Below, piece by piece: positions 7,974 to 16,959 of a stretch of DNA of 64,000 nucleotides. Both the position numbers and the translations under genes were made by a program. Source of the stretch: Pseudomonadota bacterium. GTDB taxonomy: Bacteria > Pseudomonadota > Gammaproteobacteria > Steroidobacterales > Steroidobacteraceae. The notes beneath the pieces were generated by a model. It had not been told where the DNA came from. It worked only from the letters and a program-made list of their open reading frames with translations, and made no database searches. Location of the stretch: assembly GCA_021843755.1 (NCBI GenBank), contig JAKBWB010000063.1:24704-88703 (forward strand). The letters are read 5' to 3'. Each line of letters begins with the position of its first letter. Position 1 is the stretch's first letter.

Positions 7974-8837
7974 TCACTCCGGCATTCGAGCCGGCTCGCC
8001 TGCCCGTACAGCGCCGGAACCGACTTCGCCGTCGCGCTGCGCGCGGTGAACGCCGCTGCCGAGGGCATCGAGGCCGAGCAGCCGCCGGGTATATTGCGAA
8101 GGATCCTCCTCGGCGCTGAAATCCACCCGCAAGTAGCTGCCGCCCTGGGCGCAGATGTATTCGGCGTAGATCTGGGCGCACAGAAGGTCGACGTACCGGA
8201 TGACATCGCGGAACACGCCCTTGCTCGTGAGAAAGCCGCTGAGTTCCTCGCGCAGGATCAGAAACGCCGCGTAGCTGTCGGGTACATCGATACGCACCCC
8301 GTCTTCACCGCCGAACCAGATCTCGCGCAACACTCCGGTGTTCGCCGCACCGTCCCAGACCCATCGGGTCATCATCGGAAAGCGCTCCGGCGCAAGCTGG
8401 TGCAGCAATTCCGCGCCGAGATCCCGTACCCACCGGGGGCGCTCTGCCGCGCAGAACCCGTCCCCGAACGCCACCAGCCGCTCATCGACACCGCTGTTGT
8501 CCCGCAGCGCGCCCAGCAGCCGGCTGATATCCGCCTTCAGTCCCTCGAAGGCCGGACGCTCCATCCAGGGGCCGATACGTCTGCGCACGGTCGGCATGAA
8601 AGGCAACAGAATGCGCAGCGTCTCGGGCTCGAGTCCCGCGGCAGCCGCGCCATCCTTGCCGAGGACACTGCGGAACAAGTCGCTCTTGAGCTCGAGAGCG
8701 CGCACATACTGCTCGACTCCCCCGCCCGCCTCGCAGCTTGCGGCCAGCCGCGCCAGGCTGGCGGCGAGCCGCGGGCCACTCAACTCCAGCCGGACCGGCG
8801 GCGGCGCCGCGGAAGATTGTGTCAGGGATCGGGCCAC
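7974..8837 (-). CDS. Conserved sHdr-cluster hypothetical protein
   Basis: A 287-residue soluble, helical protein lying between hdrA and hdrC2. The gene order hdrC1-B1-A-hyp-C2-B2 is the known arrangement of sHdr loci, and this is the 'hyp' member. The sequence has no cofactor motif; recognisable blocks are KSDLFRSVLGKD, ERFPMMTRWVWDGAANTGVLREIW and DVIRYVDLLCAQIYAEYI. Because it is retained inside the operon across sHdr organisms it is probably a structural or assembly component, but this is inference from position. The C-terminal ~25 residues look low-complexity. Confidence 0.85.
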   Translation of the reverse strand: MARSLTQSSAAPPPVRLELSGPRLAASLARLAASCEAGGGVEQYVRALELKSDLFRSVLGKDGAAAAGLEPETLRILLPFMPTVRRRIGPWMERPAFEGLKADISRLLGALRDNSGVDERLVAFGDGFCAAERPRWVRDLGAELLHQLAPERFPMMTRWVWDGAANTGVLREIWFGGEDGVRIDVPDSYAAFLILREELSGFLTSKGVFRDVIRYVDLLCAQIYAEYICAQGGSYLRVDFSAEEDPSQYTRRLLGLDALGSGVHRAQRDGEVGSGAVRAGEPARMPE

Positions 8838-8846
8838 GCCGCGCCT

Positions 8847-9893
8847 TCAGGCGCTCGCCTGCGCCGGATGCACCAGCGGGAGCGCGCGTGCCGCCGCGGC
8901 GTACGCCTGCGCAATAGAATCGTCTATGGTCTCCGGTCCTGCAGCCGCGCCGGCCACGAACACACCGGGGCGCGACGTCTCCGCCGTATTGCCATAGGAA
9001 TTTCCGCGCTCGAGGTACCCGTTCGGCTCGAGCGCCACGCCGAAGGCCGTCGCGATCGATTTGTTGTCCACGTTCGGATCCATGCCGATCGCATGCACGA
9101 CCATATCGAAGGGAATCGTGATCGGCCGCTTCACCAGCGTGTCTTCCCCCTTGACGATGAGCCTCTGCCCGTCCGAGGTGACCTCCGCGATGCGCGCCTT
9201 GATGTACTTGATCTTGAATTCCTCCTGGCTGCGCCAGTAGTACTTCGTCTCGTACAGGCCGAAGGTCCGGATGTCCATGTAGTAGATATAAACGTGGCAA
9301 TCCGGCAGCTGTTCGCGGATCTCCATGGCGATGTTGGCCGAAACGGTGCAGCAGATCTTCGAGCACCAGGGACGCCCGATCTGCCGATCGCGAGATCCGA
9401 CACACAGGAGGATCGCAACGCGCTGCGGCGCACGCCCGTCGGACGGACAGCGCACGCCCGTGCCCGCGGAGATCATCTGCTCCACCTGCGCCGTCGTCAC
9501 GACGTCCGGATAGGTCCCGAAGCCCCACTCGGGCTTGTTGAGCGAGTCGAAATGGGTGAAGCCGGTGCACAGGATCACGGCCCCCACCTGCACCGCGGCG
9601 CCGTCGGAGAACTCCGCGTTGAAATCACCCGGACCGCCCTTCAAGGACGCGACGGTCGTGCGCAGCCGCACCGTCGCCAGAGGCTGCGCCTCCACCCGCC
9701 GGACCATGCCGCCGATTGCATCCTTGGCCCACTCCCCCGAGGGCACCAGCTTGGCGTAGCCGGAGAGGATCGGCGCCCCGCCGAGTCGCTCGGCTTTCTC
9801 GACCAGCACCACCCGCTGACCAACCGCCGTCAACGCGCTCGCCGCCGCCAGCCCCGCCGGCCCGCCGCCGACGATCAGCACCGGTCGGCTCAT
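8847..9893 (-). CDS. hdrA: sHdrA, FAD-containing subunit
   Basis: A 348-residue flavoprotein, shorter than methanogen HdrA. It opens with a Rossmann FAD motif (VLIVGGGPAGLAAASAL, residues 6-22) and has an iron-sulfur-type cysteine group in RPWCSKICCTVSANIAME, followed by a second dinucleotide region (FDMVVHAIGMDPN) and a C-terminal FVAGAAAGPETIDDSI block. In sHdr it is the flavin hub that passes electrons from the sulfur-oxidising site. The ATG overlaps the hdrB1 stop by ATGA (9890-9893). Confidence 0.92.
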   Translation of the reverse strand: MSRPVLIVGGGPAGLAAASALTAVGQRVVLVEKAERLGGAPILSGYAKLVPSGEWAKDAIGGMVRRVEAQPLATVRLRTTVASLKGGPGDFNAEFSDGAAVQVGAVILCTGFTHFDSLNKPEWGFGTYPDVVTTAQVEQMISAGTGVRCPSDGRAPQRVAILLCVGSRDRQIGRPWCSKICCTVSANIAMEIREQLPDCHVYIYYMDIRTFGLYETKYYWRSQEEFKIKYIKARIAEVTSDGQRLIVKGEDTLVKRPITIPFDMVVHAIGMDPNVDNKSIATAFGVALEPNGYLERGNSYGNTAETSRPGVFVAGAAAGPETIDDSIAQAYAAAARALPLVHPAQASA

Positions 9894-11269
9894 CCGGCCT
9901 GGCCCGCCGCTTGCGCACGCGGCTTGAAGCCCGGACCGGAGGTTATCTTGCGGCTCGGGTCGTACAGCGTCTCGAGCCGCCCCGCGGCGACCTCCTTCAA
10001 GTATTCCTCGAACTCAGCCTTGCGCGCCTGCCAATCGATACCGAGCTTCTCCATGAGCGCTTCAGTCGGCGAGGCGTGCCAGTGCGACTGCACGATCTTG
10101 TACGGATGCGCCCCGCAGACCAGCGCCGCGAACTGGCAGTCCGCCAGCACCGGCAAGCTCACCGGGCGGCCGTCGGCCTTGCTGATCCACTGATTCTTGT
10201 CGAGCGTCGTGATACAGCCGGTGTCGTGACCGATCATCACGTCGGCGCGCGCCTCCTCGACCGCGACCCTGATCTTGCGGTCGATCGCGAAGGAACGGGT
10301 GAACTCCCGCTCGGAGATGATGTGGCGGAAGCCGAAGCCACAGCAGTCATACCAGGTCTTGTAGTCGACCACCTGCGCGCCGAGCGTCTGCATCAGGCCG
10401 GTCGAAACGGCAACCCGATTTCCGTCCAGCACTTTATCGTCATAGACGACGTCCTCCGGCACCATCTTGTACACGTGACAGGCCGGATGAATGGTCGCGC
10501 GGATCCGGCTGCAATCGATCGTCTGCAGATTCTTGATCTCATCGCGCATGACGTGCAGCCACTCGGAGTAGTGCACGATCTCCTCGGGGATCAGCAGCTT
10601 GCCGTCGACCAGCCGGCCGAGCTTGCCGAGAATCTGCCGCACCCGCTCGCGCAGTTTCGCCGACTGCAGCAGGTAGCCGCGCACTTCCTTGTAATTGCCG
10701 AACGAGGTGCCGCAGTGCACCAGCGGATAGTAATAGCCGTCCGGCAGTCCCTGCGCCTTGGCGGCGACGTACGCCTGATGGAAGTTACGCAGAAACACCG
10801 CGGCGAGGCTCTCGATGTTGCCGATGCCCGAGCCGTGATAGTTCCACGCGGTGCACGAGGTCTGATCGGTCTCGTCGAGATATTCCGTGCCGAGCCGGTT
10901 CATCAACCACAGGAGCGATGCCGGATACCCTGGAATGTTGCCACATTGACCGCACGACTTGTGATGCCACAGTCGCACCGTCGGGATCTGCTTCTCCCAG
11001 CCGTACAATGTCCGCACCACGACCGGCTTGTGCGCCTCGGTCACCCGATGAACCACGATCTGCCCGTCTTTCTCCAGCTCCCACATCGCATCACGCACGT
11101 CGGCGACCCGATCCTTGCCGGTCAGCATCGCGCGCCGGTCGATGATCTGCTCGACCCAGACGGTGGCGGTTCGCGCATCCTGGGCGTTGAGGCCGGAACT
11201 GCGCCATTCCGGGCCGTGGCCGGTAAACCGCCCGCCCGCTGCTTGCTCATCTGACGTCATGGCTGACAC
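9890..11269 (-). CDS. hdrB1: sHdrB1, large HdrB-type subunit
   Basis: A 459-residue HdrB-like protein, longer than B2 as usual for sHdrB1. Cysteine blocks: HHKSCGQCGNIPG, QTSCTAWNYHG, HPACHVYK, WYDCCGFGFRH and GHDTGCITT, with a final LADCQFAALVCGAHPYK segment. The single DCCGFGFRH-type CCG motif suggests a non-cubane cluster site. Two start codons are possible (11269 or the ATG four codons later); the longer is given. A 54-bp gap separates it from hdrC1. It is expected to be the partner of HdrC1 in the cytoplasmic complex. Confidence 0.9.
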   Translation of the reverse strand: MSAMTSDEQAAGGRFTGHGPEWRSSGLNAQDARTATVWVEQIIDRRAMLTGKDRVADVRDAMWELEKDGQIVVHRVTEAHKPVVVRTLYGWEKQIPTVRLWHHKSCGQCGNIPGYPASLLWLMNRLGTEYLDETDQTSCTAWNYHGSGIGNIESLAAVFLRNFHQAYVAAKAQGLPDGYYYPLVHCGTSFGNYKEVRGYLLQSAKLRERVRQILGKLGRLVDGKLLIPEEIVHYSEWLHVMRDEIKNLQTIDCSRIRATIHPACHVYKMVPEDVVYDDKVLDGNRVAVSTGLMQTLGAQVVDYKTWYDCCGFGFRHIISEREFTRSFAIDRKIRVAVEEARADVMIGHDTGCITTLDKNQWISKADGRPVSLPVLADCQFAALVCGAHPYKIVQSHWHASPTEALMEKLGIDWQARKAEFEEYLKEVAAGRLETLYDPSRKITSGPGFKPRAQAAGQAG

Positions 11270-11323
11270 CTCTATGGTCGTGAAGCGGCCGAAGGACTCG
11301 CTTGGGGGCCCGAGGCCGGCCTC

Positions 11324-12070
11324 TCAGTCCCCATCCTGCGCTTCCTGCCAATCCGCGTATTCGTCACGCTTGTCGTCCATGATGTCCTGGATCACATCGA
11401 ACAGGTTCGGGTCGATCGCCTTCAGGCTGTTGGTCACCCCGGTCTCTTCCCAGATCGTGTACAGCTCCACCGACGTCTTGAGGTTGACCTCCCAGGCTGT
11501 CTTGGTGGTATGCAGGGTCGGCACCGGGATGGCTTTGCGCAGCGTGTCGAGCGGCGCGCTGACCTTCGACACGTTCGGTCCCCAGTCCGGGAAAGCGTCC
11601 CGGCTGATCATGTCGGGAGAAAGCTGGTTTCCGGTCGAGATGAGCTTGAGCATCACGCGGCTGAACGGCCGCAGTACGTTCTTGGCCGATTCCATGCCGT
11701 GCTTGATCGCCACTTCGCGCATCAACATCACCAGCCCGCCCGGGGAGTTGCCGAACGGGCAGCGCGCCGCACACGTGTAGCACTGCGCGCACGCCCAGAT
11801 CTTCTCCTGCATGGCGTCGTAGATGCCTTCCAGGTTCTCGGTCCACAGCAGCTGCACGATCTCGCGCGGGCTGTAATCGTAGTAATGGGCCGAGGGGCAG
11901 GTCGCGGTGCAGATGCCGCAGTTGAGACAGCCGTTCAGCTGGTGATCGAATCTGAGATCGGACTGGATGTCCTGGAAGATCTCCTCGAGCTTGCTCCGCT
12001 CGAGCGGTGCGCGCGCGGACACCGGATCGCCGATGTGCTCCTGCACTCGCGTCGTATGTGCCTGGGTCAT
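11324..12070 (-). CDS. hdrC1: sHdrC1, 2x[4Fe-4S] subunit
   Basis: A 248-residue HdrC-type electron-transfer protein. The two [4Fe-4S] motifs are C48-xx-C51-xx-C54-xxx-C58 (CLNCGICTATC) and C94-xx-C97-xx-C100-xxx-C104 (CAQCYTCAARC). A helical C-terminal domain follows (RPFSRVMLKLISTGNQL). It is the first core sHdr gene, starting 15 bp after the DsrE-type gene that leads the operon. Confidence 0.92.
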   Translation of the reverse strand: MTQAHTTRVQEHIGDPVSARAPLERSKLEEIFQDIQSDLRFDHQLNGCLNCGICTATCPSAHYYDYSPREIVQLLWTENLEGIYDAMQEKIWACAQCYTCAARCPFGNSPGGLVMLMREVAIKHGMESAKNVLRPFSRVMLKLISTGNQLSPDMISRDAFPDWGPNVSKVSAPLDTLRKAIPVPTLHTTKTAWEVNLKTSVELYTIWEETGVTNSLKAIDPNLFDVIQDIMDDKRDEYADWQEAQDGD

Positions 12071-12085
12071 ACCCGCAATCCGCCC

Positions 12086-12463
12086 TCAGTAGGTGAGCAC
12101 GCGGTAATCGTCGTCCATCACGCGCTCGATCAGATAGGCGCCCCCGACGATGCCGCCGCACTCGGGAATCAGATCCTCCTGGCTCATGTCGAACAGGTCG
12201 AGATTGGGGGAACAGCACAGGAACTTCACGCCCGCCTCGTGCGCATCCTTGATGAAATCGAGCACGGATTTCGGAGAGCCGGTCTTGACGAACAGGCGTT
12301 CGGCCACGCCCTTCTTCAGCAGTCGTCCGGCCGTGGCCGTGCACACCACCTCGACCTCGAAATCCATGGCCGCCGCGACCGTGGCCTGAAAGATCGGCGC
12401 TCCGAGCTCCTCGCCGTTGCGCGGGTCGGTGTTGGCCATCACGATGATCAGCTTCGATGCCAT
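12086..12463 (-). CDS. dsrE3: DsrE3-type sulfur carrier protein
   Basis: A 125-residue DsrE/DsrF-fold protein. The start at 12463 (MASKLIIVMANTDPRNG) gives the normal DsrE N-terminus; an upstream in-frame ATG at 12514 adds 17 residues with no family match. Cysteines 83 and 84 (KFLCCSPNLDLF) sit at the usual persulfide-bearing position, with Cys102 (PECGG) a further candidate. DsrE3-type proteins exchange sulfur with TusA and feed sHdr. It is the first gene of the 11-gene sHdr operon, with its probable control region at 12535-12570. Confidence 0.85.
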   Translation of the reverse strand: MASKLIIVMANTDPRNGEELGAPIFQATVAAAMDFEVEVVCTATAGRLLKKGVAERLFVKTGSPKSVLDFIKDAHEAGVKFLCCSPNLDLFDMSQEDLIPECGGIVGGAYLIERVMDDDYRVLTY

Positions 12464-12534
12464 GTGTTGCCCACAATAGACGGCGTAGCGCGTTTCGGCC
12501 GAGACAGACCTCATCTCGACCCCCCCCCGGATTT

Positions 12535-12570
12535 GATATTAGTGATATCTTATTTATTGACGAGCGTCAA
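12535..12570. promoter_or_regulatory. Candidate operator region of the sHdr operon
   Basis: An AT-rich island in the 373-bp gap between the amidotransferase-like gene and dsrE3. It contains the inverted repeat GATAT-N5-ATATC (12535-12549) and, directly after TTATTTA, the palindrome TTGAC-GAGC-GTCAA (12557-12570). The first resembles ArsR-family operators, the second FNR/CRP-superfamily boxes. The 20-bp stretch 12537-12556 matches 15 of 20 positions at 18154-18173. The rest of the gap shows no gene. Confidence 0.45.
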
Positions 12571-12836
12571 GGTCCGCAACTTTCGCCCCGACTCGCGGGG
12601 CCGCAGCACCACCGACCCCCGGCACGCGGCCGGACCGGCTGACACTACGCACGCGCATGCGCTCCGAGCGCATCGTGGGGACTACGTAGCGGGCTGTCCG
12701 CCCGGCAATACCGCGCGCACCGATCATGGCCGGCGCAAAACGCTGAACCCGAAGGGACGAATACCGGAATGATCAGACGAGCCGCGATGCCCTCACGGAC
12801 CGCCGGCGGGCGGGCAAGCGCAACTGCGGCCGACCG

Positions 12837-13556
12837 TCAGGGACGCGGCGGCGACATCAGGCCGAGCACGCGCACCAGGCCGGCCATGACAGCTGCGAGC
12901 GCAGTCTCGAGCTGCTCCTGAACGGCGCGCAACGCGGCCAGCGCTGCGGCCGTCTCGGGCGGCGCTTGCGGAAATTCCATGATCAGATCCTCGATGATCG
13001 CCGACTTGATACCCGGGTGACCTGCGAATCCGAATGCGCGCTCGCCGAGCTGGAAAAGCGCCCACCGGCCCTGCTCGTCGCGGGCCAGCATCCGGGCAGT
13101 GGCCGGGAGCGAGACTGTGTCTCGACCGTAGCGCACCAGCGGATAGCTCGCCGGCAGCAGCCCCCCCAGTGCATCCTCCACCGTACGCGTAGCCGTTCCG
13201 ACATCGAGCGTGAGCGTGCCCGCTACCGCGCTGCCGCCGCCGGCGAGCGCCAGGATCTGTGCGCCGAGTCCAAATCCGACCACCGGCTGCGACGCCGCGA
13301 GCGCCGCCGCGACGAGTTCGATCTCCGCCTCGAGCCAAGGCAGTTGCGCCGCCCCCGGGGCGGTGCCCCACGGCCCGCCACCGAGCAGCACCATTCCCGC
13401 GGACGTCTCCTCGATTCGCGGCAGTCGGCTGCCGGAGGTGAACGGACGGAAGTAGCGAAAGCCGATCCCGCGGATCTCCAGGTGATCCTCGATCAGCCCG
13501 AGATACTCCGCCGCGGTGTGCTGGATCACGGCCAGCTTGGTGGGCAGACTGCGCAC
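12837..13556 (-). CDS. Class I glutamine amidotransferase fold, catalytic residues lost
   Basis: A 239-residue GATase-1 fold protein. Family landmarks are MVLLGGGPWG (residues 55-64), VVGFGLGAQILA (92-103) and FGFAGHPG (175-182). In active enzymes the second block reads GxCxGxQ and the third HPE; here the nucleophile Cys is Gly96 and the Glu is Gly182, leaving only His180. It should therefore not hydrolyse glutamine. It is the last gene of the lipoate-assembly operon, 6 bp after sLpl, so it may be a scaffold or substrate-binding partner for LbpA lipoylation. Fold assignment is good, function unknown. Confidence 0.7.
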   Translation of the reverse strand: MRSLPTKLAVIQHTAAEYLGLIEDHLEIRGIGFRYFRPFTSGSRLPRIEETSAGMVLLGGGPWGTAPGAAQLPWLEAEIELVAAALAASQPVVGFGLGAQILALAGGGSAVAGTLTLDVGTATRTVEDALGGLLPASYPLVRYGRDTVSLPATARMLARDEQGRWALFQLGERAFGFAGHPGIKSAIIEDLIMEFPQAPPETAAALAALRAVQEQLETALAAVMAGLVRVLGLMSPPRP

Positions 13557-13562
13557 GAGCGG

Positions 13563-14642
13563 TCAGCCCGGCCGGCACGCCGTTGCCGCCAAGGCCGCCT
13601 CGATCGCGCGTCCGAAGTCCGCCGCGCCGACCGACAACGTGCCGGCGGAATGTTCCAGGAAGAACCGCTCGATCGCCTCGCCGGCGGCCTCGATCTCGAT
13701 GCCCCGCAGGCGGCTCTCCAGATCCAGTACCAGCCGCGGCGGCGCGACGAAAAAATCCCCGGTGAGCAACACCTGACCGATACGGCGGCCGTCACGCCGC
13801 AAATACGCCGTGATCGTTCCCCCCGGGCTGGCGCACGTTCCGACCGAGACCGCGGCGCCGCGCGGTGGCCCGTCGATCTCGGCAACGAACTCCTCCCTCC
13901 CGATCTGCTGCGCGTGCAACTGGCGCCCCAGCTGCAGCACACCGGCGAGCGAGTCGGCCCCGGCCGGCTCGAACTGCACGCCAAGCCGCTCGTGAAATCC
14001 CTCGAGCAGGGCCTGTTGAACCTGCTCGATGGTGGGGGTCCGCTCGCCCATCAGCTCGCGCAAACTCACCACCCGCTGCGCCGCCGAGTCGAGGCCGTGC
14101 CGGACGATCTTGGCCCGCGGCACACGCAGCGCGCCGAGCAGGCTCTCGGTGTCGAGCTCGACGAGCACCGTGCCCTGGTACAGCAGCGTGTTGCCGTCGA
14201 AGAACCCGCCGGTCCCGCCGACCTTGCGCCCCTCGACCTCGAGATCGTTGCGCGGCCGGAAGCGCACCTCGATACCGAGTCGGCTGAGCCCCACCGCCGC
14301 GGCCTCACAGACCGCCCGGGCCACCTCATCGAGCGATGGGTTGCCGAGCATGCCCCGGCCGAACACCAGCGCCCAGCCGAGTTGGCCCGGATCGAGATAG
14401 ATCGCCCCGCCGCCGGTGATACGCCGGCCGACTTCGATGCCGTGCTGCCGGCAATACTCGCGGTCGATCTCCGCGCTCAGGGACTGGTGGCGTCCGAGGA
14501 GCGCGCTCGGTTGGAAATGGATGAAGCGCAGTGAATCGGCCAGCCGACCCGTCTGATGCAGCTCGAGCATGGCCTGGTCGAGCGCGATGTTGAGCCGGCC
14601 GGCTTGCAGCCCGGCATCGAGCACCCGAAAGAGGCGGTTCAT
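13563..14642 (-). CDS. slpl: sLpl-type lipoate:protein ligase
   Basis: A 359-residue lipoate-protein ligase. The LplA signature RRITGGGAIYLD is at residues 73-84, and the second motif GRKVGGTGGFF...LLYQGTVLVELD lies mid-protein. A C-terminal accessory (LplB-like) domain with GTCASPGGTITAYLRRDGRR follows, so both halves are in one chain, matching the sLpl(AB) enzyme described for sHdr organisms. It activates lipoate or octanoate with ATP and attaches it to Lys71 of LbpA. The start overlaps the lipS2 stop (ATGA at 14639-14642). Confidence 0.88.
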   Translation of the reverse strand: MNRLFRVLDAGLQAGRLNIALDQAMLELHQTGRLADSLRFIHFQPSALLGRHQSLSAEIDREYCRQHGIEVGRRITGGGAIYLDPGQLGWALVFGRGMLGNPSLDEVARAVCEAAAVGLSRLGIEVRFRPRNDLEVEGRKVGGTGGFFDGNTLLYQGTVLVELDTESLLGALRVPRAKIVRHGLDSAAQRVVSLRELMGERTPTIEQVQQALLEGFHERLGVQFEPAGADSLAGVLQLGRQLHAQQIGREEFVAEIDGPPRGAAVSVGTCASPGGTITAYLRRDGRRIGQVLLTGDFFVAPPRLVLDLESRLRGIEIEAAGEAIERFFLEHSAGTLSVGAADFGRAIEAALAATACRPG

Positions 14643-15898
14643 CGCTCGTCCCGCACCACCGGGATGCGCAGCTGGCGGCGGATCCGGCGCAGGTCGGCGC
14701 GATTGGGCGCGAATGGGAAGCTCGCGATGTCGTGCGGCGGGGAGTCCCCGTAGGGCCGGTCGCACGCGGAAATATCGTCGCGAAACTTGCCGGGACAACC
14801 CGAGGTGCGGAAGGCCACGCCGGCATCGATGATGCGCTCGAGCTCCTCGCGGGGCACCCCGAAGTCCGCGACCCGGCCGAGCGCATCGAAGCCCATCCGC
14901 TCGAGCCGGACCGATGCGTAATCGATCAGATAGCGGGCGAGTTGCACCCGCCGCCACTGATCCCGGGGCGTCGCCGGCAGGTGATCCATCAGCGAGCCCT
15001 GCTCCGGGAAGAAGCAGAACAGGTGGCTGTGGCCGCCGAGGTCCACCAGCTGCTGCACCAGCTCGAGCGCCTCACGCTCCGTCTCACCCATGCCGATGAT
15101 GATGTGCGCACCGAACTTCTGCGGCCCGAACACCTCGCGGGCCGCATGCAGGATTTCCCAGTACTTGCTCCACTTGTGCGGCGACTGCACGCCTTTGCCG
15201 CGGGTGCGCTCGAAGATCGCCGGAGTCGCCGCATCGAGCGCGACCGTGAATATGTCGGCGCCAAGCTCCCGCAGCCGCACCACGTCGGCGCGGCTCATCG
15301 TGGTCGGGTTGGACAGTATCGACACCGGTATGACACCCGGATCGATACGCCGCGTCCATGCCCGCAGCACACTCACCGTGTCGGCATCGGACCGCGGGTG
15401 CGTGATCATCGAGATGCACATGCGGTGGAACGGACTTGCCGCGCCGTCTCTGGCCACGGTCTCGATCATCTGCTCGACGGGGACCGCCGGCCAGTCCACC
15501 CGGATGAAGTTGCGGTCCGCATAGTCCCGCTCGGCCTCGCGGTGGCGCGCCAGTCCGCAGTACGCGCAGTTGGCACGACACCCCTCCGGATAGGTCAACA
15601 ACAGATTCAGGCAGCGCGTGCACTCGCAGCGATGCATGCGGCCCGGCATGAGCCCGAGGGTCATCGCTGCGGCGGTGGAGATCTGCACGTATTCCGGCGA
15701 GCGCATGTGCGGCGTCAGCACATTGTCGTTGGGCAGATAAACGCCGGTCGGCCGCAGATCGGCTGCTTTGACCGGCGCGCCGTTGCGCCGCTGCGGCGGC
15801 GTGTGCACCGGCGCGCGCGGCTCCATGGCCTCGAACGCGTTGAAATCTCCGGCTGACGCGCCGCCGGCGGGACGCTCGGGCAGCGTGCGGCAACTCAT
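14639..15898 (-). CDS. lipS2: Radical-SAM lipoyl synthase component (LipS2-like)
   Basis: A 419-residue radical SAM protein. The SAM-cluster motif C107-xxx-C111-xx-C114 (CRANCAYC) is preceded by C91-x-C93-xx-C96 (CECTRC), candidate ligands of an auxiliary iron-sulfur cluster that could donate sulfur. A GMGETERE block and PEQGSLMD follow. In sHdr organisms two such proteins, LipS1 and LipS2, jointly replace LipA and insert the two sulfurs into octanoyl-LbpA. Which of the two is S1 or S2 is assigned here by gene order and is less certain than the family. It is coupled by ATGA overlaps to both neighbours. Confidence 0.85.
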   Translation of the reverse strand: MSCRTLPERPAGGASAGDFNAFEAMEPRAPVHTPPQRRNGAPVKAADLRPTGVYLPNDNVLTPHMRSPEYVQISTAAAMTLGLMPGRMHRCECTRCLNLLLTYPEGCRANCAYCGLARHREAERDYADRNFIRVDWPAVPVEQMIETVARDGAASPFHRMCISMITHPRSDADTVSVLRAWTRRIDPGVIPVSILSNPTTMSRADVVRLRELGADIFTVALDAATPAIFERTRGKGVQSPHKWSKYWEILHAAREVFGPQKFGAHIIIGMGETEREALELVQQLVDLGGHSHLFCFFPEQGSLMDHLPATPRDQWRRVQLARYLIDYASVRLERMGFDALGRVADFGVPREELERIIDAGVAFRTSGCPGKFRDDISACDRPYGDSPPHDIASFPFAPNRADLRRIRRQLRIPVVRDER

Positions 15899-16959
15899 GC
15901 GGAAACTCCCGCCGGTCCCCCGCCGGTCCCGCAACGAGCGCGGGCACCGGACAATCCGGCTCCTGCGAGCTTGATCGAGCAGCAGGCGTGCTGCTGCTCG
16001 AAGGGCCGGCCGATCGCCGTGGCAACCGCCGCCACCCCATCGGCCGGAAACGCGATGCCGTCGAGCCCGGCCAACACGGCATAGGTGTCGGTCACGCGCT
16101 TGTGCATGCCCGGCGGCCGGGCGCAGCCGAGCAGAACGCTGTGGTTCGGCAGGCGCGCGCGCGCCTCGGCAAACAGCCGGCCGACCTCGCCGGTACCGGG
16201 CACCGCGAACGTTCCCGGCGTGGCGTAGAAGGGCATGACGACCACCAGCACCAGAGCCTTCACGGGGTATCTGCTCACGATGTCCAGTGCCGCCGACTCG
16301 CCCAGCACCTTGCCGAAATGCAACCCGATGACGATATGCGGCGTGACCTCCATGGACGTGGCGCACAACGCCTCGAGCGTCGCCTCGAAATCCGCCACGG
16401 GCCGCTCCAGGTGGTATACCTCACGGATCGTCGCCTCCGCGCCGATCACATCCATCATCGCCGTGTCGATGCCGGCCGCCTCCATGGCGCGGGCGCCGGC
16501 GCGGTCGGTGAGCGCCGTATGGATTGCGATGCGCAAATCCGGGTGGTCGCGCTTCAACCGCTCGATCACCGGATAGAACCGACCGTAGGGAATCTCGTTG
16601 CGCCGGTTGGAGCCGCCGGAGAGCAGGAAGCCCTGCAGACCCTGGCGCGCAATCAGCGCGCGCACCGTGCGCTCGAGCATCTGCGGAGTCGTGGCCGGCA
16701 GCATCGGCTCGAGGATCTTCGCCCGGCAGTGCTCGCAGTTCAGGCCGCACGCCCCGCCGGTGATCGAAAATGCCGGAAAGCTGTTCTTCGAGCACCCGCG
16801 CAACTCGGTGCTCGCGTAGTCCTTGAACGTGGGGGTTGCGAAGCGCACCGGCCGCACGACCGTCCTCGCGCCCGCCCTCTCGAGCTGCGCCACGAGCTCC
16901 GCGTCGAGCGGCGCCCCATCGAGCTCCTCGATGGCCAGAAGTTTCTCCAGCCAGCTCAT
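15895..16959 (-). CDS. lipS1: Radical-SAM lipoyl synthase component (LipS1-like)
   Basis: A 354-residue radical SAM protein with the cluster motif C71-xxx-C75-xx-C78 (CGLNCEHC) and an upstream Cys56 (LRGCSKNSFP). Further family blocks are FLLSGGSNRRNE and HIVIGLHFG; a late Cys pair (QQHACCSIK) may serve an auxiliary cluster. It acts with the adjacent LipS2 to build lipoate on LbpA. The start at 16959 overlaps the deacetylase stop by ATGA; the next gene overlaps its own stop the same way, so the operon is tightly coupled. Confidence 0.85.
   Translation of the reverse strand: MSWLEKLLAIEELDGAPLDAELVAQLERAGARTVVRPVRFATPTFKDYASTELRGCSKNSFPAFSITGGACGLNCEHCRAKILEPMLPATTPQMLERTVRALIARQGLQGFLLSGGSNRRNEIPYGRFYPVIERLKRDHPDLRIAIHTALTDRAGARAMEAAGIDTAMMDVIGAEATIREVYHLERPVADFEATLEALCATSMEVTPHIVIGLHFGKVLGESAALDIVSRYPVKALVLVVVMPFYATPGTFAVPGTGEVGRLFAEARARLPNHSVLLGCARPPGMHKRVTDTYAVLAGLDGIAFPADGVAAVATAIGRPFEQQHACCSIKLAGAGLSGARARCGTGGGPAGVSA

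Noticed and set aside
7176..10193. Plus-strand open frame of about 1005 codons across the hdr genes
   Set aside because: It is antisense to hdrC2, hdrA and hdrB1, which have clear cluster motifs. The translation is Arg/His/Gln-rich with no domain, typical of a mirror frame in GC-rich DNA.
12086..12514. Longer version of the DsrE3 gene starting at 12514
   Set aside because: The extra 17 residues (MRSVSAETRYAVYCGQH) do not belong to the DsrE fold; ATG 12463 gives the canonical start.
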